This document shows positions 24,263 through 31,900 of a stretch of 64,000 nucleotides of DNA, piece by piece. Every line of letters begins with the position of its first letter. The stretch's first letter is position 1. Location of the stretch: assembly GCA_900548695.1 (NCBI GenBank), contig URLC01000002.1:62001-126000 (forward strand), read 5' to 3'. The notes under the pieces are model-generated. The model searched no databases, was not told the origin of the DNA, and worked only from the letters and a program-made list of their open reading frames with translations. The stretch is from an uncultured Mycoplasmatota bacterium. Its GTDB lineage: Bacteria > Bacillota_I > Bacilli_A > RF39 > UBA660. Both the position numbers and the translations under genes were made by a program.

Positions 24263-25039
24263 ATGTCAAAATATAAAGTTGAAATCAGTGGGATTGATAC
24301 TAGTCGTATTCCAGTTTTGAGTAATGAAGAAATGGAGGGGTTGTTTTTAAGTTTAAAGCAAGGTGATGTAACAGCGAGAGATTTACTTGTTGAAGGAAAT
24401 TTAAAGTTAGTACTTTCTATATTGAAACGTTTTCATCATAGAGTTGAAAACTTAGATGATTTATTTCAGATAGGATGTGTTGGTTTACTTAAAGCTATTG
24501 ATAATTTTGATTTATCTCATGAAGTGAAATTTTCTACATATGCGGTTCCAATGATTTTAGGAGAAGTTCGCCGTTATTTACGTGATAATAATAGTATTAG
24601 AGTTAGTAGATCATTAAGAGATACGGCATATAAAGCGTTGAAATATAAAGAAGAGATTTATAATCAAACAGGTGCAGAGCCAACGGTTGAAGAGGTTGCA
24701 ACACATTTAGAGACTACACCTTTTGAGGTGGTGCAAGCAATTGATTCGTTACGAGAACCAGTGAGCATGTTTGAACCAATTTATTCAGATGGTGGAGATA
24801 CTATTTTTTTATTTGATCAAATTGAAGATAAGAGTAGTAATAGTAATGAATTTTCTTTGAAAATTGCTTTAGATGAGGCTATTCAGAATTTAGAAGAGCG
24901 AGAACAATATATTTTGGATGAACGTTTTGTAATAGGTAAGACACAAATGGAAATTGCTAATGAGTTAAATATTAGTCAAGCACAAGTTTCTAGAATTGAA
25001 AAAGGAGCTATTAAACAATTAAAGAAAGTTTTGAAATGA
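24263..25039 (+). CDS. sigG: Forespore RNA polymerase sigma-G factor
   Basis: 258 residues, the standard SigG length. It directs late forespore transcription. The N-terminus KVEISGIDTSRIPVLSNEEM is the SigG-specific leader; region 2 has LDDLFQIGCVGLLKAIDNFDL and KFSTYAVPMILGEVRRYLRD; region 3 has SIRVSRSLRDTAYKAL; region 4 ends with KTQMEIANELNISQAQVSRIEK. SigF lacks the SGIDTSRIPVL leader, so SigG is favoured. The gene is followed by ylmC, as in Bacillus (sigG, ylmA, ylmC), but sigE/spoIIGA are not upstream. Translation is probably limited by the hairpin in its leader. Confidence 0.93.
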   Translation: MSKYKVEISGIDTSRIPVLSNEEMEGLFLSLKQGDVTARDLLVEGNLKLVLSILKRFHHRVENLDDLFQIGCVGLLKAIDNFDLSHEVKFSTYAVPMILGEVRRYLRDNNSIRVSRSLRDTAYKALKYKEEIYNQTGAEPTVEEVATHLETTPFEVVQAIDSLREPVSMFEPIYSDGGDTIFLFDQIEDKSSNSNEFSLKIALDEAIQNLEEREQYILDERFVIGKTQMEIANELNISQAQVSRIEKGAIKQLKKVLK

Positions 25040-25073
25040 GTGAGCATATAGTTTATTAGGTTGGGTGGTATTT

Positions 25074-25304
25074 ATGCGTTTATCAGAATTACAAAGTAAA
25101 AATATTGTATCTGTTGTAGATGGGAAAAATATTGGCAATATTATCGATGTTAATGTAATGATGGATGGGCGTATTGAATCTTTAGTTATAGAATCTGGAA
25201 GGTCATTTTTTAATTTTAATAGGGATAGTGATACCAAAATCTTATGGAAAGATATTACTAAAATAGGGGAAGATGTTATTTTAGTAAATACAAATTTAAA
25301 ATGA
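25074..25304 (+). CDS. ylmC: YlmC/YmxH family PRC-barrel protein
   Basis: 76 residues from the ATG at 25074 (GGGTGG upstream). MRLSELQSKNIVSVVDGKNI and GNIIDVNVMMDGRIESLVIE are the PRC-barrel signature of the YlmC/YmxH group found next to sporulation sigma genes. It overlaps the next gene by four bases (ATGA), so it is translated together with yunB. The function is not established; PRC barrels bind RNA or proteins. Confidence 0.8.
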   Translation: MRLSELQSKNIVSVVDGKNIGNIIDVNVMMDGRIESLVIESGRSFFNFNRDSDTKILWKDITKIGEDVILVNTNLK

Positions 25305-26023
25305 AGTGGTATGCAAAGTGGGGCATTATTTTGTTTTGCTCTTTTTTTCTTGCATTTTTAAGTGTTTCTTATTTGGGTAAATTATTAAATCCTATTTTAA
25401 TTAATTATTTAAATTTAGAAGTAGAAAGGGTTACTTCTAATGTTATTAGAACAGCTGTAAATGACGTATTAGCTACAGAGGAACAGAGTAATTTAGTTAA
25501 AGTTATTAAAAATGATAAAAACGAAGTAGAAATGATTGATTATGATACTCAACAGGTTAATTTGTTATTAAAAAAAGTTAATACAGTAGTATTTGAAAAA
25601 TTAAAAAAGATGGAAGAAGGTAATATAGGAGATTTTCCGTTGAGTTCGGCGTTGTTGGGAGGGCGTTATCAGGGTGTTGAATCAGGTATTGTTTGTGAAA
25701 TTCCTGTCGGTGTTTTTACTAATAATGGTTTTTTAAATAATTTGGGACCTATTATTCCTATAAAAATGTCTTTTTTAGGTCAAGTTAATAGTAATTTACG
25801 GACTAAGACGACAAGTTATGGTATTAATAATTTATATTTGGAATTAACTATTCAAATCGACGTTAAGGAAAGAATTTCCTTACCTAAATCTTCTAAAGAT
25901 GTGACGATTTCTATTGAGGCTCCTTTAAGTGTAAAAGTTATTTCTGGTGTAGTACCCGAATATTATGGCGGAGTTGTTGATAAAATTTCACCGACTTTTT
26001 CATTTTCAACTTATGAGTCATAA
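25301..26023 (+). CDS. yunB: Sporulation protein YunB
   Basis: 240 residues. An N-terminal membrane helix (about 7-28) anchors the protein, with the rest outside. The pattern VIRTAVNDVLA, IDYDTQQVNLLLKKVN, CEIPVGVFTNNGFLNNLGP, IIPIKMSFLGQVNSNLRT and GINNLYLELTIQIDV matches YunB, a sigma-E-regulated protein required for normal spore formation in B. subtilis. It begins inside ylmC and is followed by yutD; yunB and yutD are also near each other in Bacillus. Confidence 0.85.
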   Translation: MKWYAKWGIILFCSFFLAFLSVSYLGKLLNPILINYLNLEVERVTSNVIRTAVNDVLATEEQSNLVKVIKNDKNEVEMIDYDTQQVNLLLKKVNTVVFEKLKKMEEGNIGDFPLSSALLGGRYQGVESGIVCEIPVGVFTNNGFLNNLGPIIPIKMSFLGQVNSNLRTKTTSYGINNLYLELTIQIDVKERISLPKSSKDVTISIEAPLSVKVISGVVPEYYGGVVDKISPTFSFSTYES

Positions 26024-26055
26024 TTATGTGTTATAATAAACTCAGAGGTGGTAGA

Positions 26056-26337
26056 ATGAAACAATACGAATTTAATGATCATTTCTATGAGATTATTAGT
26101 GATGATAATTGTTTTATTTATGAAAACATTAAAGAGTATGTAACGAATTATTTTCGTGAATTTGATTATATTTTTGGTGATTTTGTTGGTGATAAGGTTA
26201 GATTAAAAGGTTTTTATGAAAGTAATAATAGTAATGTAAAGAAATATAATGATATTAAGTTCTTGGAACATTATAAGACAGAATATTGTAATTATGGTGC
26301 AAAAACATTTCTATTAAAAAAAGTTCATAAAAAATAG
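26056..26337 (+). CDS. yutD: YutD family (DUF1027) protein
   Basis: 93 residues from the ATG at 26056 (CAGAGGTGG upstream; TATAAT about 25 bases before the start). The core FDYIFGDFVGDKVRLKGFYE and the ending YKTEYCNYGAKTFLLKKV match YutD, including the EYCN(F/Y)G Cys. A small cytoplasmic protein conserved in Bacilli with no established function. Confidence 0.8.
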   Translation: MKQYEFNDHFYEIISDDNCFIYENIKEYVTNYFREFDYIFGDFVGDKVRLKGFYESNNSNVKKYNDIKFLEHYKTEYCNYGAKTFLLKKVHKK

Positions 26338-26398
26338 TTGTATTTTATTCGAAATACGATATAATTGTATTATATGGAGAATAAAGGGAGGGCTTTAT

Positions 26399-26662
26399 AT
26401 GGAAGAGAAAAAGATGATGAAAATTGTTTCTGAAGATGGTTCAAGCGAAGAAGTAGAAGTAGTTTTTGCTTTTGAATTTAAAGATAATCAGAAAGAATAT
26501 GTTATTTATACAAAAAATGAACGTGATGATGATAATAATATTACAGTTTATGTTTCTAATGTAGACCGTTCTAATGGAAATGCTAAATTGTTAGGTGTTG
26601 AAAGCGAAGACGAATGGAATCGTATTAAAGATGTTTTGCGTGAACTTGCTAAGAGTGAATAG
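26399..26662 (+). CDS. DUF1292 (YrzB-like) protein
   Basis: 87 residues, AAGGGAGG seven bases before the ATG; promoter TTGTAT-16 bp-TATAAT at 26338-26365. VEVVFAFEFKDNQKEYVIYT, the acidic DDDNNITVYVS and a C-terminal SEDEWNRIKDVLREL are the DUF1292 signature. A small acidic beta protein, widespread in Firmicutes, of unknown function. It is three bases ahead of the next gene's upstream region and cotranscribed with it. Confidence 0.8.
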   Translation: MEEKKMMKIVSEDGSSEEVEVVFAFEFKDNQKEYVIYTKNERDDDNNITVYVSNVDRSNGNAKLLGVESEDEWNRIKDVLRELAKSE

Positions 26663-26682
26663 ATATGAAGGAGGAATGGAAA

Positions 26683-28020
26683 ATGGAAAATTTTGTTTTA
26701 GTACCTGGAACTTTTCAAGATGAATCCGTTATGGTGGTTGAGCCTGCTAAAAAATTAAAATTGAGAGACTCATCTATAAGCAATGTAGTATTGCACACTA
26801 AGAATGTCGTTAATTTTTCAACAAGTGAGAAAAATGTTGCTGAAGGAGTGGGTGTAGAGGATGAAGTATCTATTAAGGATATTGCTACAACTCCATTTCC
26901 GGTTCCTTCTGTGTCAGAAAGTGATATAAAGGTTGATAATGATAAGCTAGATAATATTCAAGTTACTGACATGAAAACTATTGTTGATCAGAGTTTTGAA
27001 GGTAGTTCTTCACGTTTGATTAGATTAACTGATTCTATGAATGGAAGAGCACGTAAAAGAATAGTTAGTTTATATAAGCAAAATAGCGCGAAGGAAAGCT
27101 CAATGGACGGTTCTATTGAACATGATCATTTTGATACAAATAATTCGGATTTAAATGTGACTGTGGATGTTTCTACAGTTGATACACAAGAACTTGCTAC
27201 TGACATGAATGATGCTTTTGCAGCAGCTTCTCAGATAGAAAATATTGGTGAATCTAAAAAAGTTGGTCATTCTGATACAAAGGCTCGCGTAGAAAAGTAT
27301 AGTGTTGGACATGAGAATATAATCATGCCTGAAGTTGGTCATATTAATGATTCTATATTCGCAGTTAATGATTCTTTAGTGTCAAATACTGCAAATTCTT
27401 TTGACTCAAACGTGACAAGAAATTTGACTGATGGAGATACTAATATTAGGGTTATGCCAATTGTGGTTTCAGAACGTAAGAATATAGTAGAAGAAGCAGT
27501 TAATGAGATTCAAACATCTAATAGGTTCTTATTTGATGAGAATACACAAGATGAAGATAGTCATATTAAAAAGGACGATATTGAGGAACAAAAACTTAAT
27601 GAATTGAAAAAGTATGAAGAGTCTTTCGCTGATAAGGATGATAGTAGTTTGTTAGAATTTTCAGATATGATTAATTTTGAAGAAGCTCGTTCTAGTATAG
27701 AAAAGGCTAAGGCAGAGGCTAAAAGCTTAGAAGAAAAAGAACATGAAGAAGCTACAAAACTAAAACAGGCTGTTGATAAATGTAATGATGAACTTGCAGA
27801 ATATCGAGAGGTTTGTCAACAAGTTAAGTCTTATATTATATCATTTGAAGAAGCTAATAATATGAAAAAAGAACAAATTGGAGATTTAGTAGCTAAAAGG
27901 CAAGCACAGGAAGCTCGTGCGGCTACTATAGCTCATCAACGAGAAGTTTATGCTAGTTTAATTCCAACACAAGAGGAAAATGCTAAAAATGATGACTTTG
28001 TTAAACGTATGGTTGCTTAA
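26683..28020 (+). CDS. Unrecognised acidic, disordered protein with C-terminal coiled coil
   Basis: 445 residues from the ATG at 26683, chosen because AAGGAGG lies eight bases upstream; the ATG at 26665 precedes that site. Residues 1-~285 are low complexity (Asn, Asp, Ser, Val) with no fold visible; about 290-440 is a heptad-rich helix (SSIEKAKAEAKSLEEKEHEE, KLKQAVDKCNDELAEYREV, KRQAQEARAATIAHQREV). There is no signal or membrane span. It resembles a cytoplasmic scaffold or structural protein. Its place beside sporulation genes is suggestive only. Confidence 0.5.
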   Translation: MENFVLVPGTFQDESVMVVEPAKKLKLRDSSISNVVLHTKNVVNFSTSEKNVAEGVGVEDEVSIKDIATTPFPVPSVSESDIKVDNDKLDNIQVTDMKTIVDQSFEGSSSRLIRLTDSMNGRARKRIVSLYKQNSAKESSMDGSIEHDHFDTNNSDLNVTVDVSTVDTQELATDMNDAFAAASQIENIGESKKVGHSDTKARVEKYSVGHENIIMPEVGHINDSIFAVNDSLVSNTANSFDSNVTRNLTDGDTNIRVMPIVVSERKNIVEEAVNEIQTSNRFLFDENTQDEDSHIKKDDIEEQKLNELKKYEESFADKDDSSLLEFSDMINFEEARSSIEKAKAEAKSLEEKEHEEATKLKQAVDKCNDELAEYREVCQQVKSYIISFEEANNMKKEQIGDLVAKRQAQEARAATIAHQREVYASLIPTQEENAKNDDFVKRMVA

Positions 28021-28040
28021 ACAATAAATTAAGTAGGGAG

Positions 28041-28090
28041 AGTAGATATATTTTTGCTAGTAGGTATAAGTATATCTATTCTTTTTTTTT
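28041..28090 (+). terminator. Terminator after the coiled-coil gene
   Basis: AGTAGATATA pairs with TATATCTATT across a 20-nt loop, followed by C and nine T. Confidence 0.7.
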
Positions 28091-28103
28091 CATATAATTA
28101 GTT

Positions 28104-28997
28104 ATGAAAAATAAGATAATGTTATATTATGAATTTGATGAAATTGAACTTTCTATAATAGATGGTGGTTATTATTTTAGATATAATCAGCATCTTTATT
28201 CTTTTGAAAAAATATATGATGTTAATAACTTGAAGTTAATTTTAAACATTTTAGATAAAATAGGTTATCGAAAAAGTTTTAAGTTGATAGCTAATATATA
28301 TAATGAATATTTTACTAATATTGATGGATTTTGGTATGGTTTATTTTTACACAATATAAATACGACTTCCATCTTACAGGAAATTTTAAATTTACCGCTA
28401 TTACCGTTAAATATTGTTTCTAAAGTTTCTCTTGTTTCTTGGGATTCTTTATGGATATCAAAAATAGATTATTATGAGTATCAGAAGCGACATATTTTGA
28501 ATGTTTATCCTTTAATAGAGGAGAGCTTTAATTATTATATAGGTCTTGCTGAGAATGCTATAGCGTATGTAAAATATAATGCAGTTTTCCAAAATAATGG
28601 ATATCAAAAATTGTATTTATGTCACAAAAGAATTAGTCATACCAATTTTTTTCATCCATTAAATATGACTGTTGATTATTATTCTAGAGATGTAGCTGAA
28701 TATATTAAATTTCTATTTTTTTCTAATAAGTATCAAGACTTTTCTTTTTGTACTTTTTTTAGGTCATTAAATTTTTCATATAACGATTTTATATTATTTT
28801 ATGCTAGGTTATTGTTTCCGTCTTATTATTTTGATGTTTATGATAAAATTATTAATAAAACTTGTGATGAGGATAAATTGCGACCTATTTTAAGACGAAT
28901 TGATGAATATAATGAATTTTTGTGTTATATATATGATCAAATTTGTTTAATTGTAAAAATACCAGGTGTTTTGTGGTTAAAAAAAGAAATGTTATGA
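28104..28997 (+). CDS. YutH-like (CotS family) spore coat protein
   Basis: 297 residues. The pattern is that of YutH/YsxE pseudokinases: NVYPLIEESFNYYIGLAENA, LCHKRISHTNFFHPLNMTVDY, YYSRDVAEYIKFLFFSN and FILFYARLLFPSYYFDVYDKI. The segment standing for the catalytic loop lacks the HGD motif. There is no convincing ribosome-binding site and the start lies soon after the upstream terminator. It converges with a NifU-like gene, as yutH lies beside yutI in B. subtilis, which supports the call. Family resemblance is moderate and judged by eye. Confidence 0.6.
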   Translation: MKNKIMLYYEFDEIELSIIDGGYYFRYNQHLYSFEKIYDVNNLKLILNILDKIGYRKSFKLIANIYNEYFTNIDGFWYGLFLHNINTTSILQEILNLPLLPLNIVSKVSLVSWDSLWISKIDYYEYQKRHILNVYPLIEESFNYYIGLAENAIAYVKYNAVFQNNGYQKLYLCHKRISHTNFFHPLNMTVDYYSRDVAEYIKFLFFSNKYQDFSFCTFFRSLNFSYNDFILFYARLLFPSYYFDVYDKIINKTCDEDKLRPILRRIDEYNEFLCYIYDQICLIVKIPGVLWLKKEML

Positions 28998-29219
28998 AAC
29001 ATTTCTTACTTCTTTTATTTCTGGTATTTCATTTACTAGTAATTGTTCTATACCATCTTTTAGTGTTATATCCATCATAGGACAGCCTTCACAGGCTCCT
29101 TTTAATTTTACATATACAATATTATTTTCATATTTTATAAATTCTAAATCACCACCATCATTGATCAGGTATGGTCTGATTTTTTCTATTAAGTTTTTAA
29201 TTTTTGTTTCCTTTTCCAT
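28992..29219 (-). CDS. NifU-like C-terminal domain Fe-S scaffold (YutI type)
   Basis: 75 residues, ATG preceded by GGTGAT and a TATAAT. The single NfU domain has IRPYLINDGGDLEFIKYEN and GACEGCPMMDITLKDGIEQLL; the CxxC (Cys 39 and 42 by eye) holds a shared [4Fe-4S] cluster for delivery to target proteins. It overlaps the end of the convergent YutH-like gene by six bases. The 220 bp upstream hold only its promoter and that of the S1 gene. Confidence 0.9.
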   Translation of the reverse strand: MEKETKIKNLIEKIRPYLINDGGDLEFIKYENNIVYVKLKGACEGCPMMDITLKDGIEQLLVNEIPEIKEVRNVS

Positions 29220-29392
29220 TTTTTCATCACCGACTTTATTATAATCTATTTTTTTGGTAGGGTAAAGACTAAAATATAATTAGCTTTAATTGGTTAGATA
29301 TATATATCATGTTATGTTAGTATTATGTACTTAATTTGTAATGTTGATGGTAATTCATTTGATGTATTTATTAATTAAGTCATACTGTTTTC

Positions 29393-29421
29393 TTGTCATT
29401 GCTTTAATTTGATGTTATACT
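29393..29421 (+). promoter_or_regulatory. Promoter of the S1-domain gene
   Basis: TTGTCA (29393-29398), 17 bp, TATACT (29416-29421), with the start codon 21 bases downstream. Confidence 0.55.
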
Positions 29422-29441
29422 GTTATCTAGGAAGTGTTTTA

Positions 29442-29813
29442 ATGAATCGATATAAGAAAGGGGAAGTTGTTACAGGGTGTGTGACTGGAATTGAGAAATA
29501 TGGTATTTTTGTTAGTTTAGATGATTATTATAGTGGATTAATTCATATTTCTGAAATTTCTGATTTTTTTGTAAAAAATCCTGCTGATTATGTTCATGTT
29601 GGAGAAACGATTAAGGCAGTAGTTATTGATGATAATGAATTAGATTCCTTTCATGTAAAATTAAGTATAAAAAATATTGATTATAAGTTTTCAAAAAGAA
29701 AAAAGAAAAAAATTTTAGAGACACCAAATGGTTTTAATACTTTAAAAAACCAATTACCTGTATGGATTTCTCATAAAAAAGAGGAAATTGAAAAAAAGTT
29801 ACAAAAAAATTAA
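29442..29813 (+). CDS. Short S1 RNA-binding protein (YugI/CvfD type)
   Basis: 123 residues from the ATG at 29442 (AGGAAGTG upstream). One S1 domain: GEVVTGCVTGIEKYGIFVSL, YYSGLIHISEISDFFVKNPADYVHVG, VKAVVID and HVKLSIKN. A Lys-rich C-terminal tail (SKRKKKKIL, EEIEKKLQKN) follows. Such proteins (YugI, general stress protein 13, CvfD) bind RNA or ribosomes and affect translation. The next element is the tRNA array promoter, 18 bases after the stop codon. Confidence 0.82.
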   Translation: MNRYKKGEVVTGCVTGIEKYGIFVSLDDYYSGLIHISEISDFFVKNPADYVHVGETIKAVVIDDNELDSFHVKLSIKNIDYKFSKRKKKKILETPNGFNTLKNQLPVWISHKKEEIEKKLQKN

Positions 29814-29831
29814 AAAAAATAGTCTATAGTG

Positions 29832-29860
29832 TTGACAAAATATTAAATTGTTGATATATT
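29832..29860 (+). promoter_or_regulatory. Promoter of the first tRNA unit
   Basis: Perfect TTGACA (29832-29837), 17 bp, TATATT (29855-29860); drives the Val-Thr-Tyr-Gln-Lys-Leu array. Confidence 0.75.
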
Positions 29861-29883
29861 TAATAACGTCAACTGACATTTTT

Positions 29884-29960
29884 GGGCGATTAGCTCAGTT
29901 GGTTAGAGCACCTGCCTTACAAGCAGGGGGTCATAGGTTCGAGTCCTATATCGCCCACCA
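29884..29960 (+). tRNA. tRNA-Val (TAC)
   Basis: 77 nt, acceptor GGGCGAT/ATCGCCC, anticodon loop CTTACAA, encoded CCA. Confidence 0.95.
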
Positions 29961-29961
29961 T

Positions 29962-30037
<76 letters not shown>

Positions 30038-30045
30038 TTTTTTTT

Positions 30046-30129
30046 GGAGAGGTAGCGAAGTGGCTAAACGCGGCAGACTGTAAATCTGCTCCTTCGGGTT
30101 CAATGGTTCGAATCCATTCCTCTCCACCA
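30046..30129 (+). tRNA. tRNA-Tyr (GTA)
   Basis: 84 nt class II tRNA with a variable arm (CTCCTTCGGGTT), acceptor GGAGAGG/CCTCTCC, anticodon GTA, encoded CCA. Confidence 0.95.
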
Positions 30130-30135
30130 CTGAAT

Positions 30136-30210
30136 TGCCTCGTAGCCAAGTGGTAAGGCATCAGACTTTGACTCTGACATGCGTTAGTTCGAATCTAACC
30201 GAGGCAGCCA
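30136..30210 (+). tRNA. tRNA-Gln (TTG)
   Basis: 75 nt, acceptor TGCCTCG/CGAGGCA, anticodon loop CTTTGAC, ends GCCA. Confidence 0.95.
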
Positions 30211-30219
30211 TTATTGTTT

Positions 30220-30295
30220 GATCTGTTAGCTCAGTCGGTAGAGCATTTGACTTTTAATCAAAGGGTCATGAGTTCGAATCTCATACAGATCACCA
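30220..30295 (+). tRNA. tRNA-Lys (TTT)
   Basis: 76 nt, acceptor GATCTGT/ACAGATC, anticodon loop CTTTTAA, encoded CCA. Confidence 0.95.
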
Positions 30296-30298
30296 GTT

Positions 30299-30387
30299 GC
30301 CTGAGTGGCGGAATTGGTAGACGCACAGGACTTAAAATCCTGCGAGATTCAACCCTCGTGCCGGTTCAAGTCCGGCCTTAGGCACCA
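30299..30387 (+). tRNA. tRNA-Leu (TAA)
   Basis: 89 nt class II tRNA with a long variable arm, acceptor GCCTGAG/CTTAGGC with one G-U and one A-T shift, anticodon TAA, encoded CCA. Last gene of the first unit. Confidence 0.95.
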
Positions 30388-30398
30388 CTTTAATAATT

Positions 30399-30425
30399 AC
30401 TCATTACTTGTTGATGAGTTTTTTT
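30399..30425 (+). terminator. Terminator of the first tRNA unit
   Basis: ACTCAT (30399-30404) pairs with ATGAGT (30414-30419), then a T run. Confidence 0.8.
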
Positions 30426-30453
30426 ATAAAAAGTATACATTTTAAATAAATAG

Positions 30454-30483
30454 TTGACATAATTTATTAATGTGTGCTATAAT
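30454..30483 (+). promoter_or_regulatory. Promoter of the second tRNA unit
   Basis: TTGACA (30454-30459), 18 bp, TATAAT (30478-30483). The 19 bases at 30475-30493 are identical to those at the tRNA-Ala promoter (47736-47754). Confidence 0.85.
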
Positions 30484-30509
30484 CAATTTGTCGTCTGAAA
30501 AGATGTTAT

Positions 30510-30602
30510 GGAGGAATACCCAAGTCTGGTTGAAGGGACCGGTCTTGAAAACCGGGAGGTCGTGCAAGCGGCGCAGGGGTTCGAATCCCTTTTCCTCCGC
30601 CA
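30510..30602 (+). tRNA. tRNA-Ser (TGA)
   Basis: 93 nt class II tRNA, acceptor GGAGGAA/TTCCTCC, anticodon loop CTTGAAA, ends GCCA. Confidence 0.95.
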
Positions 30603-30609
30603 TTAATAT

Positions 30610-30686
<77 letters not shown>

Positions 30687-30690
30687 ATTT

Positions 30691-30767
30691 GGTCTCATGG
30701 TGCAGCTGGTTAACACGTCTGCCTGTCACGCAGAAGATCGCGGGTTCGAGTCCCGTTGAGACCGCCA
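30691..30767 (+). tRNA. tRNA-Asp (GTC)
   Basis: 77 nt, acceptor GGTCTCA/TGAGACC, anticodon loop CTGTCAC, ends GCCA. Confidence 0.95.
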
Positions 30768-30770
30768 TTT

Positions 30771-30846
30771 GGCTTCATAGCTCAGTCGGTAGAGCAAGGG
30801 ACTGAAAATCCCTGTGTCGCTGGTTCGATTCCCGCTGGAGCCACCA
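30771..30846 (+). tRNA. tRNA-Phe (GAA)
   Basis: 76 nt, acceptor GGCTTCA/TGGAGCC, anticodon loop CTGAAAA, encoded CCA. Confidence 0.95.
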
Positions 30847-30890
30847 TTTTTGTTAAGTACTAAAATTTATATAAATTGGTTACGTGACAT

Positions 30891-30967
30891 GCGCTCGTAG
30901 CTCAGCTGGATAGAGTGTTTGGCTACGAACCAAAAGGTCAGGGGTTCGAATCCCTTCGAGCGCACCA
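30891..30967 (+). tRNA. tRNA-Arg (ACG)
   Basis: 77 nt, acceptor GCGCTCG/CGAGCGC, anticodon ACG, which needs TadA deamination to inosine. A 44-bp AT-rich gap separates it from tRNA-Phe. Confidence 0.95.
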
Positions 30968-30972
30968 GTTTT

Positions 30973-31049
30973 CGGGAAGTGGCTCAACTTGGTAGAGCAC
31001 TTGGTTTGGGACCAAGGGGTTGCAGGTTCAAATCCTGTCTTCCCGACCA
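30973..31049 (+). tRNA. tRNA-Pro (TGG)
   Basis: 77 nt, acceptor CGGGAAG/CTTCCCG, anticodon loop TTTGGGA, encoded CCA. Last gene of the array. Confidence 0.95.
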
Positions 31050-31061
31050 TTTATATCAATT

Positions 31062-31082
31062 AACTGCATAGGCAGTTTTTTT
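31062..31082 (+). terminator. Terminator of the tRNA array
   Basis: AACTGC/GCAGTT stem with an ATAG loop and a T run; it lies just before the end of the convergent nuclease gene. Confidence 0.85.
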
Positions 31083-31085
31083 GTT

Positions 31086-31829
31086 TTATTTAAGCTCATC
31101 ATATAAATTAGATAATTTATCTTTTAATAGTTCAAATCCCGTTCCGTGGTCATAGGTTTGACCTTTCTTTTTTCCTGTTTTATATATTCCTATTTTGAAA
31201 CATATTGCTATATTTCCATTTCCTAGTAATTTTAAAAAAGTTGCCAAATCTTTTGATTTATAAAAATTTATCTTTTTGTATTTGAAATATGCTTGGTTAG
31301 CTATTTCTTTTTTTTCGGCAATAATTAATGCTAAGTATTGTATTTTTTTTTGTATTTTTTCTTCAATAGTGTCAAAATTCCAAAAACATTCTATAGATGA
31401 TGTTTTAGTTATTGTATTTAATGTTTTTAGATATATACGTTTTTCTAAATAACTAATTTCTACTTTCATATAGTATTTATTAGTTATTTTTGTATATTTA
31501 TTTGCTGTTATTCGTGAGTAAAATATTTTCTCATTGTTTTTGTTTAACCACCCAAATTTATCTCTTAGAATTTGATTTTGATATATATAAGGACCATCAG
31601 GAGCAGCGCTAAATAGGGTAATATATCTGTTTCTATGATAATTTGTACTAGTTTTTATTTCGATTCCATTATAGTCAGCTATAGGAAAATTTTCTCTTTC
31701 TTTTCCTAGTATATTTTCAAATGTTATTCCGACATTTCCTCTTCCATTTGAACTACCTTTTATCCAATTTAATTTTTGTATTTCTATAAATTTATCTTTT
31801 AAATCTTTTATATTTCTTTCATTATTCAT
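31086..31829 (-). CDS. MvaI/BcnI-like (MutH-related) PD-(D/E)XK restriction endonuclease
   Basis: 247 residues, ATG with AGGAGG upstream. The first third fits MvaI/BcnI and MutH nucleases: SSNGRGNVGITFENILGKE with the early Glu, then FPIADYNGIEIKTST, where Asp and the E-x-K triad form the metal site. The later GTGFELLKDKLSNL is a plausible recognition or structural end. No methyltransferase, specificity subunit or mismatch-repair gene is adjacent. It may be an orphan nuclease or one with its methylase elsewhere. Very AT-rich with many Lys and Ile, and sited at the end of a tRNA array, a common insertion point. Confidence 0.6.
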   Translation of the reverse strand: MNNERNIKDLKDKFIEIQKLNWIKGSSNGRGNVGITFENILGKERENFPIADYNGIEIKTSTNYHRNRYITLFSAAPDGPYIYQNQILRDKFGWLNKNNEKIFYSRITANKYTKITNKYYMKVEISYLEKRIYLKTLNTITKTSSIECFWNFDTIEEKIQKKIQYLALIIAEKKEIANQAYFKYKKINFYKSKDLATFLKLLGNGNIAICFKIGIYKTGKKKGQTYDHGTGFELLKDKLSNLYDELK

Positions 31830-31900
31830 GCAAACCTCCTTACTTATATTATTTGAATATTTTATAGGTTTTCATATTGTTCTAAAAAAAAAGAAAATCA

